A DNA stretch of 64,000 bases. It comes from an uncultured Hyphomonas sp. (GTDB taxonomy: Bacteria > Pseudomonadota > Alphaproteobacteria > Caulobacterales > Hyphomonadaceae). The translations under genes were made by a program, and so were the position numbers. Below are positions 9,664 through 17,692 of the stretch, piece by piece. The notes beneath the pieces were generated by a model, which searched no databases, was not told where the DNA came from, and was given only the letters and a program-made list of their open reading frames with translations. The stretch spans positions 2,046,001 to 2,110,000 of the forward strand of contig NZ_OY781472.1 of the NCBI RefSeq assembly GCF_963677035.1, given 5' to 3'. Each line of letters opens with the position of its first letter. Within the stretch, counting starts at the first letter, position 1.

Positions 9664-10188
9664 ATGACCCGTATCGCCGTTTGCGCCGCCGCCCTGTTTA
9701 CCTTTGCCATGCCCGCACTGGCCGGGCCGGAGGCGTTCCAGCCGGGCACGGTGGTGCCGGATTATGGCAAGGTCGCCATGATCGAGGGGGCGGAGCTGCC
9801 GGCCGACACGGTGATGAAAGTGGCGTTCGACATCGGAAAGGCGGGGCCGGAAGATACCTTTAGCCGCAGTCTTGAGACACCGGCCCGCTTCCTGAACATG
9901 CATGCCGCTGCCGGGGTGGACCCGGAGAACCTGCATGTCGCGCTGGTCGTGCATGGCGCAGCGAGCGCAGACCTGCTGACGGACGAGGCCCGCGGCGCGC
10001 CCAATCCGAATGCCGGCCTGATTGCGGAACTGCTGGCAGCGGGGGCGACGATCGAGCTCTGCGGTCAGACCGCCGCCATGCGGGACATCACCCAGGCAGA
10101 CCTGTTGCCGGGCGTGACCATCGGCCTGTCGGCCATGTCCACGCATGCCCTGCTGCAACAGGAAGGCTACACGCTGAACCCGTTCTGA
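9664..10188 (+). CDS. exported DsrE/DsrF-like protein
   Basis: The protein has 174 residues with a clear signal peptide (residues 1-20, ending MPALA). The mature part matches the DsrE-like fold: VMKVAFDIGKAG, a central strand HVALVVHGAAS, and a conserved cysteine in IELCGQTAAMR that in relatives carries sulfur as a persulfide. GAGGAGAG precedes the ATG. It is divergent from hemN. Sulfur transfer in the periplasm is inferred; no partner sulfur gene is adjacent. Confidence 0.8.
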   Translation: MTRIAVCAAALFTFAMPALAGPEAFQPGTVVPDYGKVAMIEGAELPADTVMKVAFDIGKAGPEDTFSRSLETPARFLNMHAAAGVDPENLHVALVVHGAASADLLTDEARGAPNPNAGLIAELLAAGATIELCGQTAAMRDITQADLLPGVTIGLSAMSTHALLQQEGYTLNPF

Positions 10189-10196
10189 GGCGCCTT

Positions 10197-10276
10197 CATC
10201 CTTCGACTTCGCTCAGGATGAGTCTTGCTCTTGCTGCACCCTCGAAGCGCTCATGCTGAGCGAAGTCGAAGCACGA
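10197..10276. repeat. REP-like palindromic pair (TCATCCT...AGGATGA type)
   Basis: The first unit at 10197-10222 has arms TCATCCT and AGGATGA around TCGACTTCGCTC. The second, inverted, unit at 10251-10276 reads TCATGCT, GAGCGAAGTCGA, AGCACGA. The two units can also pair with each other. Related copies occur at 47840-47915. The element lies exactly between two convergent genes, the usual place for bacterial REP/BIME elements. Confidence 0.75.
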
Positions 10277-10288
10277 GCGCGGGCGACT

Positions 10289-10648
10289 TCAATCCATCGC
10301 TTCGGCGAGCAGCCAGATGCCTTCGCGTTCCGCCTGCCGGCGTTCGACCAGCAGGCGGGCGACCTGGTGGTCGTCGTCGAAGACATTGCCGGTCAGGCTG
10401 TCGAGCAGGGCCTTGGCGAGATTGTCGAGGTCCATCCAGGGCGGGTCGCCGGTATATTCCATCATGATGTGGACGGAATAATCGCCATAGCCGGGCCGTA
10501 GCGGCGGGAATTCCTTGCGGAAGAATTCCTTCAGCAGCGTCTTGTAATATTTCGTCTGCGTGGTGAGGCCCGTGCAACGCACTTCGAGCGCGCCATCCTC
10601 GGTGATGCGCGCCTGAACCTTGCCGGATTTGACCCAGTCCGCGCTCAA
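10289..10648 (-). CDS. RusA-like nuclease family protein
   Basis: The protein has 119 residues. The segment PPWMDLDNLAKALLDSLTG followed by VFDDDHQVARLLVERR matches the RusA Holliday-junction resolvase signature, in which the Asp residues of DxDN and DD bind magnesium and a Lys follows. In RusA itself these cut four-way junctions; RusA-like genes are common in prophages, yet no phage genes surround this one. Its ATG at 10648 overlaps the stop of the upstream gene (ATGA), so it is translationally coupled to the L7/L12-like membrane protein. Activity here is inferred. Confidence 0.75.
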   Translation of the reverse strand: MSADWVKSGKVQARITEDGALEVRCTGLTTQTKYYKTLLKEFFRKEFPPLRPGYGDYSVHIMMEYTGDPPWMDLDNLAKALLDSLTGNVFDDDHQVARLLVERRQAEREGIWLLAEAMD

Positions 10649-10989
10649 TGCAGCCTCAGGTCGCGTTTGCGCTCGCGTTCCTCGATGGCGTGTTTGGAAT
10701 CCTTGAGGCCGAGGCCTGTTGCGTTGCGCAGCAGCTTGATGGCGCGGATCTTCTTGTGCGCGTCGAGCTCAGCATCAATTTCGAGCCATTTCGACATGAT
10801 CACGCGGTCCAGCGCGGCCTTGATCTCTTTCGGGGCCGGCGGAGTGGGCGAGAGGCCGTTGTCCCGCGCGCGCTGGCCTGCGGTTATCCGGCCCAGAATG
10901 AACACCGCGAACAGGGTGAACAGCACTTCCGGCTGAAAGATCTTGTCGAGATAGGCGTCCATGCCGGTCTTTCTGTGGGTGCGGGCCAT
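10645..10989 (-). CDS. membrane-anchored protein with ribosomal L7/L12 C-terminal-like domain
   Basis: The protein has 114 residues. A hydrophobic segment at about 20-35 (PEVLFTLFAVFILG) is a probable membrane anchor. A linker rich in Pro/Lys follows. The C-terminal segment HKKIRAIKLLRNATGLGLKDSKHAIEE at about 79-105 closely resembles the factor-binding C-terminal domain of bL12 (pattern KI-x-vIK-x-vR-x-x-TGLGLKEAK). It is not ribosomal bL12, since the dimerisation N-terminus is replaced by the membrane helix. It is coupled by a 4-base overlap to the RusA-like gene. A shorter start at 10962 is possible. Confidence 0.65.
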   Translation of the reverse strand: MARTHRKTGMDAYLDKIFQPEVLFTLFAVFILGRITAGQRARDNGLSPTPPAPKEIKAALDRVIMSKWLEIDAELDAHKKIRAIKLLRNATGLGLKDSKHAIEERERKRDLRLH

Positions 10990-11148
10990 GTGTGCCCGCG
11001 CCCCCTTCCTTAGCCGAAGCCGCAGAGCAGCGCGAGGGGGCAGGGAGGCGGCATTCCGGGCGAAATCCTCCGCTGCGGCGGCGCGGGCAGTTGATCGCGG
11101 CCCGGCTTGGGGCTAGTCCGCTGCCAGCAGATCAAGGAGCTGAGCCCC

Positions 11149-12543
11149 ATGGCCAATACCCGCACCGAAACCGATACGATGGGACCTATCGAGGTCTCTG
11201 ATGATGCCTACTGGGGCGCCCAGGCCCAGCGCAGCCTCGGAAACTTCAAGATCGGCTGGGAAAAACAGCCCGAGCCGGTGATCCGCGCCCTCGGCATCGT
11301 CAAGAAGGCGGCGGCCCTGTCCAATATGGAACTTGGCAAGCTGGACCCGGAACTCGGCAAGGTGATCGTGCAGGTCGCCGATGAGGTGATCGACGGCAAG
11401 CTGAACGCGCACTTCCCGCTGGTCGTGTGGCAGACGGGCTCTGGCACCCAGTCCAACATGAACACGAACGAGGTCATCTCGAACCGCGCGATTGAGATCA
11501 TGGGCGGCGAGAAGGGCTCGAAAAAGCCGGTCCACCCGAACGATCATGTGAACATGTCCCAGTCGTCGAACGATTGTTTCCCGACGGGCATGCACATCGC
11601 CGCCTCAGAAGAGACGGTGCACCGCCTGATCCCGGCGCTGAAGCACCTCCACGCCGCGCTGGATGCCAAGGCGAAAGCCTGGGCAGGCATTATCAAGATC
11701 GGCCGCACCCATACGCAGGACGCCACCCCGGTCACGCTTGGCCAGGAATTCTCCGGCTATGCCAAGCAGATCGAAAACGGCATTGCCCGCATCGAGATGA
11801 CGCTGCCGATGCTGATGGAACTGGCGCAGGGCGGCACGGCCGTCGGCACGGGCCTCGCCTCGCCAGCAGGCTTTGCGGACCTCGTCGCATCGAAAATCGC
11901 CGAGATCACCGGCCTGCCGTTCACCTCCGCTCCGAACAAGTTCGAGGCGCTGGCCGCGCATGACGCGCTGGTGATGACGCATGGCGCGATCAACACTGTG
12001 GCCATGTCGTGCTTCAAGATCGCCAACGACATCCGCTTCCTCGGCTCCGGCCCGCGCTCCGGCCTCGGCGAGCTGGCCCTGCCGGAGAACGAACCCGGTT
12101 CGTCGATCATGCCGGGCAAGGTGAACCCGACCCAGTGCGAAGCGCTGACCCAGGTCTGTGCCCACATCCACGGCAACAACGCGGCCATCGGCTTCGCTGG
12201 CAGCCAGGGCCAGTTCGAGCTGAACGTGTTCAACCCGATGATGTCCTACAACTTCCTGCAGTCCGTGCGCCTGCTGGCAGACGCCGCAATCAGCTTCACA
12301 GACAATTGCGTTGTCGGCATTGAGCCGCGCCTCGACAATATCGAGAAAGGCCTCAAGAACTCGCTGATGCTGGTGACGCCGCTGAAAGAGAAGTTCGGCT
12401 ATGACCGCGCCGCCAAGATCGCCAAGACGGCGCACAAGAACGGCACCACGCTCCGCGAGGAAGCCATCGCTGACGGTATCCCGGCCGAAGACTTCGACAC
12501 CATCGTCGATCCGTCGAAAATGATCGGCCCGGATCCGAAGTAA
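11149..12543 (+). CDS. fumC: class II fumarate hydratase
   Basis: This 464-residue iron-independent enzyme interconverts fumarate and malate in the TCA cycle. The superfamily signature [11 protein letters not shown] is near residue 318, with the catalytic Ser in that flexible loop. The [17 protein letters not shown] and [14 protein letters not shown] substrate-site motifs are also present. The ATG at 11149 has AAGGAG at 11134-11139; an in-frame ATG at 11107 lacks such a site. It is followed 14 bases later by the MOSC gene, likely the same transcript. Confidence 0.97.
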   Translation: MANTRTETDTMGPIEVSDDAYWGAQAQRSLGNFKIGWEKQPEPVIRALGIVKKAAALSNMELGKLDPELGKVIVQVADEVIDGKLNAHFPLVVWQTGSGTQSNMNTNEVISNRAIEIMGGEKGSKKPVHPNDHVNMSQSSNDCFPTGMHIAASEETVHRLIPALKHLHAALDAKAKAWAGIIKIGRTHTQDATPVTLGQEFSGYAKQIENGIARIEMTLPMLMELAQGGTAVGTGLASPAGFADLVASKIAEITGLPFTSAPNKFEALAAHDALVMTHGAINTVAMSCFKIANDIRFLGSGPRSGLGELALPENEPGSSIMPGKVNPTQCEALTQVCAHIHGNNAAIGFAGSQGQFELNVFNPMMSYNFLQSVRLLADAAISFTDNCVVGIEPRLDNIEKGLKNSLMLVTPLKEKFGYDRAAKIAKTAHKNGTTLREEAIADGIPAEDFDTIVDPSKMIGPDPK

Positions 12544-12557
12544 CTGGAAGGTTCGCC

Positions 12558-13109
12558 ATGCCCCAGACGGGGTCCACAGTCATAGCGGTCAGCAGGGACG
12601 CGGTGCATGCCTTTTCCAAGAAGGCCGAGGCATCGATCACCCTGCTGGCCGGGCTGGGCGTCGAAGGGGATGCCCATTCCGGTAAGACGGTGCAACACCG
12701 CTCACGCGTGGCGAAAGATCCGACGCAACCCAATCTGCGTCAGGTCCATCTGATGCATGCAGAGTTGTTTGAAGAACTCGCCGGGAAGGGGTTCAGGGTC
12801 GGCGCTGGCGACCTGGGGGAAAACGTAACGACCGAGGGGGTGGACCTTCTCGGTCTGCCGCGCGGCGCCCGGCTTCACATCGGCGAAACGGCGGTTGTCG
12901 AAATCACCGGCCTGCGCAATCCCTGCAAGCAGCTCGAAGCCTTCCAGCCCGGTCTTATGTACGCGGTGCTGGACAAGACAGACTCCGGCGACCTCATTCG
13001 CAAGGCCGGTGTCATGGGCATCGTGATCACCGGCGGCGCCGTCTCACCCGGCGATTCCATCAGGGTTGAATTGCCTGCCGGGCCGCATGAGGCCTTGCGG
13101 CCGGTCTAG
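12558..13109 (+). CDS. MOSC domain protein
   Basis: The protein has 183 residues and is cytoplasmic. The domain is recognised from LGVEGDAHSGKT, the GDLGENVTTEGVDL segment, and the conserved cysteine in LRNPCKQLE, which corresponds to the metal/sulfur-binding Cys of MOSC proteins related to molybdenum-cofactor sulfurase C-termini and YiiM. YiiM-type proteins reduce hydroxylated substrates with molybdenum cofactor. The substrate here is unknown. It lies 14 bases downstream of fumC. Confidence 0.88.
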   Translation: MPQTGSTVIAVSRDAVHAFSKKAEASITLLAGLGVEGDAHSGKTVQHRSRVAKDPTQPNLRQVHLMHAELFEELAGKGFRVGAGDLGENVTTEGVDLLGLPRGARLHIGETAVVEITGLRNPCKQLEAFQPGLMYAVLDKTDSGDLIRKAGVMGIVITGGAVSPGDSIRVELPAGPHEALRPV

Positions 13110-13146
13110 GCGCGCGCCTGAAAATATCCTTGCCGGTCCCCCGGCG

Positions 13147-13172
13147 CTCCCGCAGTAGGAGCGGGAGACTTC
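13147..13172 (+). terminator. terminator-like hairpin after fumC-MOSC
   Basis: A perfect 7-bp stem CTCCCGC (13147-13153)/GCGGGAG (13161-13167) has a 7-base loop and is followed by ACTTCTT. It lies 37 bases after the MOSC stop codon. Confidence 0.55.
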
Positions 13173-13231
13173 TTGGCCTGTGGGTATGAGATGGGCCGCG
13201 CGTTTTCGCGCATATTCTTCGGCAATTGACC

Positions 13232-13669
13232 ATGCGCATCGAGCAAATCGGAAGCTGCCTGCCAGACACATTTCAGCGCCTCCTCGATTCAGCATCCGGG
13301 GAAGGTGTCCGCAACATGGACCTGCTGTGGGAGGGCTGGCAGTCGGACACCCAGCGTTTCGACCATGAGGGCGCAGCATTGTTCGGTGTCTTTGACGGCG
13401 GGCATCTTTTGGGGGTTGGGGGCGTGACGCCTGAAACGGGCTATGCCGGACCGGCCATGCGGATGCGCAGGTTCTATGTCCTGCCGGCTGCGCGAAGGAG
13501 TGGCGCCGGGCGCCTTCTGGCTCGGGCCGCCATGTTGCAAGGGTTCGCACATGCGGCTGTGCTGACCTGCAATGCGCGTGCGACACCGCTGGCCGGGCCG
13601 TTCTGGGAGGCGATGGGGTTTGTGCCCGTGGACCTGCCGGACATCACGCATGTTTGTCATCGCGACTGA
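13232..13669 (+). CDS. GNAT-family N-acetyltransferase
   Basis: The protein has 145 residues from the ATG at 13232 (a TTG six bases earlier is possible; no clear ribosome site is seen). The acetyl-CoA site is visible as MRMRRFYVLPAARRSGAGRLLARA, matching the V-x-P-x-x-R-x-x-G-x-G/A pattern. The substrate could be a small molecule or protein; it cannot be told from sequence. Its stop codon lies inside an inverted repeat that precedes the next gene. Confidence 0.85.
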   Translation: MRIEQIGSCLPDTFQRLLDSASGEGVRNMDLLWEGWQSDTQRFDHEGAALFGVFDGGHLLGVGGVTPETGYAGPAMRMRRFYVLPAARRSGAGRLLARAAMLQGFAHAAVLTCNARATPLAGPFWEAMGFVPVDLPDITHVCHRD

Positions 13670-13716
13670 CACTGTAAATGCTTGTGTCAGTGGCCAGCGT
13701 CCGCCAAGAACGCTGG
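13665..13716. promoter_or_regulatory. two adjacent inverted repeats with 11-base spacers upstream of an SDR gene
   Basis: ACTGACAC (13665-13672) and GTGTCAGT (13684-13691) are perfect 8-bp arms separated by 11 bases. Two bases later CCAGCG (13694-13699) and CGCTGG (13711-13716) form 6-bp arms, again 11 bases apart. They end 20 bases before the SDR start codon. The first pair has the shape of a TetR- or LysR-type operator; the second could be a leader hairpin. Binding is inferred. Confidence 0.45.
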
Positions 13717-13735
13717 AAAATTGGAGGACTTTTCT

Positions 13736-14545
13736 ATGAGCATCGATTTCAGCAATCTCTATTCGGTCAAAGGCAAGACGGTCGTCATTACCGGTGGGTC
13801 GCGCGGCATCGGCGAAATGCTGGCCGCAGGGTTCCTGGCCAATGGCGCGAAGGTGATCATTTCGTCCCGCAAGGCAGATGCCTGCGAGGAGACGGTGGAG
13901 CGCCTGAAGGGTGAGTATGGCGGTGAGATCTATGCCATCCCGTCCGATGTCGGCCAGATGGTGGGGATCGAGCACCTCGCCGGTGAGATCGCCAAGCGCG
14001 AAGAGAAGGTCGACGTCCTGATCAACAATGCAGGTGTCGCCTGGGGCGCCTCGCTGGACGATTTCCCGGAACATGGCTGGGACAAGGTGATGGACGTCAA
14101 CGTCAAGGGCGTCTTCTTCCTGACCCAGAAACTGATGCCGCTGCTGCGCAAGGCCGCCAGCGCCGACAGCCCGGCCCGCGTCATCAACATCGCCTCCATC
14201 GACGGCATGCACACGTCGCCGATGAGCGGCTATTGTTATGGCACGTCGAAGGCCGCCGTGATCCACCTGACGCGCTTCATGGGCTCGCAGCTGGCGGCGG
14301 AGAACATCCTCGTCAACGGCATCGCACCCGGCCCGTTCCCTACCTATATGCTGTCCACCGGTGTCGGCTACAAAGGTGAAACCGAGGGCGTGGACTGGGA
14401 TGCCATCGGCTCGCGCAGCCCGTCGGGCCGCGTCGGCAAGCCGGAAGACATTGCGGGCCTCGCCATGTTCCTGTCGTCCCAGGCGTCGGCCTATATCAAC
14501 GGCCACACCATTCCGTGCGACGGCGGAATCGTCTCTGCCAGCTGA
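13736..14545 (+). CDS. short-chain dehydrogenase/reductase
   Basis: The protein has 269 residues. It is a classical SDR with the cofactor motif TGGSRGIG near residues 20-27, NNAG near residues 96-99, a catalytic Ser in NIASIDG, and YCYGTSKAA with the catalytic Tyr and Lys near residues 164-168. The ATG at 13736 has GGAGG at 13723-13727. The C-terminal ending YINGHTIPCDGG is typical of the family. Substrate unknown; sugar, steroid and 3-oxoacyl substrates all occur in this group. Confidence 0.92.
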   Translation: MSIDFSNLYSVKGKTVVITGGSRGIGEMLAAGFLANGAKVIISSRKADACEETVERLKGEYGGEIYAIPSDVGQMVGIEHLAGEIAKREEKVDVLINNAGVAWGASLDDFPEHGWDKVMDVNVKGVFFLTQKLMPLLRKAASADSPARVINIASIDGMHTSPMSGYCYGTSKAAVIHLTRFMGSQLAAENILVNGIAPGPFPTYMLSTGVGYKGETEGVDWDAIGSRSPSGRVGKPEDIAGLAMFLSSQASAYINGHTIPCDGGIVSAS

Positions 14546-14573
14546 TCGGGCAGGGACATAAAGTCAGCCAATT

Positions 14574-14612
14574 TGGCCGCGTTTGTGTTGCCCCGCAGCA
14601 TGAACGCGGCCA
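14574..14612. terminator. 10-bp perfect hairpin between the SDR and SulP genes
   Basis: TGGCCGCGTT (14574-14583) pairs exactly with AACGCGGCCA (14603-14612) around a 19-base loop. There is no T-run, so it may be a Rho-assisted terminator, an mRNA stabiliser or a SulP leader element. Confidence 0.4.
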
Positions 14613-14660
14613 TAGGGACGCTTAAAGCCAGCTCCCTCAAACAGAACTGACGATATTCCC

Positions 14661-16298
14661 GTGGTTAGATCGACTTTTGCAGCGTTCGCCGACAGGCTCG
14701 GCGCGCAGGGCCTCTCGCAGCCCGATTTCAAAGCCTATACGCCCGCCCAGATAAAGACCGACCTTCTGGCCGGCCTGACCGTGGCGCTGGCGCTTGTGCC
14801 GGAAGCCGTTGCCTTTGCCTTTGTGGCGCATGTGCACCCGCTGGTGGGCCTCTATGCGGCCTTCATTGTGGGGCTGGTCACGGCGCTTATCGGGGGCCGC
14901 CCGGGGATGATTTCCGGCGCGACCGGGGCGCTGGCCGTTGTCATGGTCTCGCTGGTGGCGGTGCATGGTGTGGAATACCTGTTCGCGACAGTTGTCCTGA
15001 TGGGCATCCTTCAGCTGCTGGCGGGCATTTTCCGGATGGGCAAGTTCATCCGGCTCGTGCCGCACCCGGTGATGCTGGGCTTCGTCAACGGCCTCGCCAT
15101 CGTGATCTTCCTGGCGCAGATGAGCCAGTTTCAGGTGCCGGGCAGCGCAGAGGCTGCGGGCCACGGCCTGGCAGGCGGGCAATGGATGTCCGGCGCGCCG
15201 CTCGCCATGATGCTGGCACTGGTCGGCCTGACCATGGCGATCATCTGGGGCCTGCCGAAAGTCACGAAGATCATTCCGGCGCCGCTGGCCGGCATCGGAA
15301 TCGTTGCCGCTGTCGTCATCGGCTTCGGCCTCGATGTGCCGCGCGTCGGCGACCTTGCGTCGATCAAGGGCGGCCTGCCGCAATTCCATATTCCCAGCGT
15401 GCCGATGACTATCGAGACGCTGAAGATCATCCTGCCTTATTCATTCATTCTCGCGGCGATCGGCCTGATCGAGAGCCTGCTGACGCTGAACCTTGTCGGT
15501 GAGATGACGAACAAAAGAGGCGGGGCGAGCCAGGAATGCGTGGCGCAGGGCACGGCCAATCTGATCACCGGTTTCTTTGGCGGCATGGGCGGCTGCGCCA
15601 TGATCGGCCAGTCCATGATCAACGTGAAGTCCGGCGGGCGCACGCGTCTGTCCGGTATCGCAGCAGCCCTGTTCCTGCTGGCTTTCATCCTTGTCGGCTC
15701 CGGCCTGATCGAGCAGATCCCGCTCGCCGCGCTGGTGGGTGTCATGTTCATGGTCGTGATCGGCACGTTCGCCTGGAACAGCCTGCGCATCATGACCCGC
15801 ATCCCGCTGACCGACGCGGCGGTGATCGTGCTGGTGACCGGCGTGACCGTGGCGTACGACCTGGCGACGGCCGTCGTGGTCGGCGTGATCGTCTCGGCGC
15901 TGGCTTATGCCTGGAACAATGCCCGTCGCATCCATGTGATCGAGCGTGACAGCGTCCGCACGCCCGGCGCACACGTGTATGAGATCGAGGGCCCGCTCTT
16001 CTTCGGCTCCACCGACAAGTTCGCCGAACTGTTCCACCCGGCCAGCGACCCGGACGTTGTGATCGTGGATTTCATGCGCTCGCGCGTGGTCGATCAGTCG
16101 GCCCTGCAGGCCATCGAGGACCTGGCGGCGAAATATGAAGCGCAGGGCAAGACGCTGCGCCTGCGTCACCTGTCCCGCGATTGCCACAAGCTGCTGGCAA
16201 GGGCCGGCCAGCTGATGGTGGATTCCGACGATGACCCGGATTACGAGCTGGCGGTGGACTATTCTGTCCGCACCGGCGCGTTCGGCGGCGGGCACTGA
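14661..16298 (+). CDS. SulP-family inorganic anion transporter with STAS domain
   Basis: The protein has 545 residues. It contains 10-14 hydrophobic segments between about 30 and 415, opening with LLAGLTVALALVPEAVAFAF, the SulP family signature that forms the anion-binding site. A cytoplasmic STAS domain follows at about 435-540 (VYEIEGPLFFGSTDKFAELF, then VIVDFMRSRVVDQSALQAIE). Family members carry sulfate, bicarbonate or dicarboxylates as symporters or exchangers. The GTG at 14661 is the only plausible start. Sulfate is possible because cysDNC is in the window, but it is 45 kb away. Confidence 0.93.
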   Translation: MVRSTFAAFADRLGAQGLSQPDFKAYTPAQIKTDLLAGLTVALALVPEAVAFAFVAHVHPLVGLYAAFIVGLVTALIGGRPGMISGATGALAVVMVSLVAVHGVEYLFATVVLMGILQLLAGIFRMGKFIRLVPHPVMLGFVNGLAIVIFLAQMSQFQVPGSAEAAGHGLAGGQWMSGAPLAMMLALVGLTMAIIWGLPKVTKIIPAPLAGIGIVAAVVIGFGLDVPRVGDLASIKGGLPQFHIPSVPMTIETLKIILPYSFILAAIGLIESLLTLNLVGEMTNKRGGASQECVAQGTANLITGFFGGMGGCAMIGQSMINVKSGGRTRLSGIAAALFLLAFILVGSGLIEQIPLAALVGVMFMVVIGTFAWNSLRIMTRIPLTDAAVIVLVTGVTVAYDLATAVVVGVIVSALAYAWNNARRIHVIERDSVRTPGAHVYEIEGPLFFGSTDKFAELFHPASDPDVVIVDFMRSRVVDQSALQAIEDLAAKYEAQGKTLRLRHLSRDCHKLLARAGQLMVDSDDDPDYELAVDYSVRTGAFGGGH

Positions 16299-16397
16299 CA
16301 CTCCACAAGGTGTCTCAGTTCGGGGACTGACGTGCGCCGCCGTAAGGCTGTATCCTTGCGCGAGAGAATCACTCCCGCCAAGAAAGGCCTGATCATC

Positions 16398-16694
16398 ATG
16401 TCAAATTCTCCCGTCGGCTCAAAGGCCAACCCGTCCCAGTTCGACGTGATCGACAAGCTGGGCGCGGACGAGCCTTATTTCGTTATTCGCGCGCATGACC
16501 CGCTGTCGTCGGCGCTGGTGGAACTGCACGCCTATATCGGCGCAGGCCAGTCTGGCGCGGCCCACAACAAGCTGGCTGAAATCATGGCGATGACTGCTGC
16601 CCGGCCGCCGCGCCCGGCCTCCAGCCCGAAATACCGCGAGACCTTTGCAATCTCGCTGGCCATGGAACAGTGGCGCGAAGCCAACAAGGACTAG
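16398..16694 (+). CDS. small conserved-looking cytoplasmic protein, function unknown
   Basis: The protein has 98 residues from the ATG at 16398 (AAAGG about 10 bases upstream). It has no membrane segment. A central helix-rich section reads PLSSALVELHAYIGAGQSGAAHNKLAEIM, and the C-terminus is ISLAMEQWREANKD. It stops 3 bases before the next ATG, so it is co-translated with the acetyltransferase that follows. I do not recognise a named family. Confidence 0.7.
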   Translation: MSNSPVGSKANPSQFDVIDKLGADEPYFVIRAHDPLSSALVELHAYIGAGQSGAAHNKLAEIMAMTAARPPRPASSPKYRETFAISLAMEQWREANKD

Positions 16695-16697
16695 GGG

Positions 16698-17288
16698 ATG
16701 GACGTTCGGGCCGATGAATTATCGGATCGGTACGTCACCCTCGTACCGTTCGATGTCGCCCGTGATGGTGACGATCTGCGGGCCATGGCCGATGCGCTGG
16801 GGCCCCGGATCGAGACCTGGCCTTACTATAATCCGCCATCGGACTGGATCGGCGCCTGGCTTGCCACAATCGGGGCGCGGACGGCTGCGGGAACACTGAT
16901 CCCGTTTCGCGTGTCCCGTCCGGACGGGCGGTTTGCAGGCCTGTCCACCTATATCAATCCGGACGCGCTTTCGCGGAATGTCGAAATCGGCATGACGATG
17001 TATACGGCAGATGCTCAGGGGACAGAGGTCAACCCGGCGACCAAGCGGCTGCTGCTCGGGCATGCGTTCGAACGGGGCGCGGTGCGCGTCCAGTTCAATG
17101 TCGATCTGCGCAACAAGCGGTCGCAGGCGGCTGTGAAAAAGCTGGGTGGGGTGCAGGAAGGCGTGCTGCGCGACAATCGCATCCTGCCGAACGGCGTGTT
17201 GCGCTCTACCGTCGTCTTCTCCATTCTCGCCACTGAGTGGCCGGCGGTGAAGGCCGGTCTCGATGCCCGGCTGGCCGCGTTCGAATAG
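16698..17288 (+). CDS. RimJ/RimL-type GNAT acetyltransferase
   Basis: The protein has 196 residues. It shows the RimL-like layout: an N-terminal strand DRYVTLVPFD, a WPYYNPPSDWIGAWL segment, VEIGMTMYTADAQGTEVNPATKRLLLGHAF, and RVQFNVDLRNKRSQAAVKKLGGVQEGVLRDN with the characteristic Asn-x-x-Ser-x-x-A acetyl-CoA element. RimL relatives acetylate ribosomal or other protein N-termini; many act on small molecules. It sits in a cluster of small same-strand genes (16398-17689). Confidence 0.88.
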   Translation: MDVRADELSDRYVTLVPFDVARDGDDLRAMADALGPRIETWPYYNPPSDWIGAWLATIGARTAAGTLIPFRVSRPDGRFAGLSTYINPDALSRNVEIGMTMYTADAQGTEVNPATKRLLLGHAFERGAVRVQFNVDLRNKRSQAAVKKLGGVQEGVLRDNRILPNGVLRSTVVFSILATEWPAVKAGLDARLAAFE

Positions 17289-17298
17289 GGGACAAAGG

Positions 17299-17493
17299 AT
17301 GAGCGATCCCGTCAATCTGAACAAGTTCCGCAAAGCGAAAGCGAAGGCGGACAAGGAGCAGGCGGCGAAGGAGAACCGGGCGAAGTTCGGCCGCACAAAG
17401 GCCGAGAAACAGCGGGACAAGGCACATAAGGACAAGCTGTCCAGACTGGCCGAGGGCCACCGCCTGAAAGACACGCCGGATCAGGATGGTTAA
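17299..17493 (+). CDS. DUF4169-like small basic protein
   Basis: The protein has 64 residues from the ATG at 17299, 10 bases after the acetyltransferase stop. It is very rich in Lys and Ala and opens with SDPVNLNKFRKAKAKADK, the signature of the alphaproteobacterial DUF4169 family, then KFGRTKAEKQRDKA. It is predicted to be a charged helix, possibly nucleic-acid or ribosome associated. No function is established to my knowledge. Confidence 0.8.
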   Translation: MSDPVNLNKFRKAKAKADKEQAAKENRAKFGRTKAEKQRDKAHKDKLSRLAEGHRLKDTPDQDG

Positions 17494-17563
17494 TCCGGCC
17501 TGACCCTGCGGCCCGCACTTTGCAGCACGCCTGGAAACGCTGTTCCAATCCGGGAGGACCCAC

Positions 17564-17689
17564 ATGGCCGGAATCGCAAAGAAACTCGTCTTCTGTGCCG
17601 CATCGTTCGGCGCCGGCATCGCCTGGGGCCTGATCGCGGAAGCCGCGGAATATCAGGGCTCCCTGTCCCACCTGCTGCTCGGCCAGTAG
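17564..17689 (+). CDS. 41-residue predicted membrane microprotein
   Basis: The small reading frame begins with ATG at 17564, preceded by a strong GGGAGGA at 17552-17558, and ends TAG at 17687-17689. It has a basic start (MAGIAKK), a single hydrophobic segment LVFCAASFGAGIAWGLIAEA, and a short polar tail. The strong ribosome site, same-strand position 70 bases after the DUF4169 gene, and a typical one-helix layout support it. It is too short for family assignment. Confidence 0.6.
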   Translation: MAGIAKKLVFCAASFGAGIAWGLIAEAAEYQGSLSHLLLGQ

Positions 17690-17692
17690 GGC

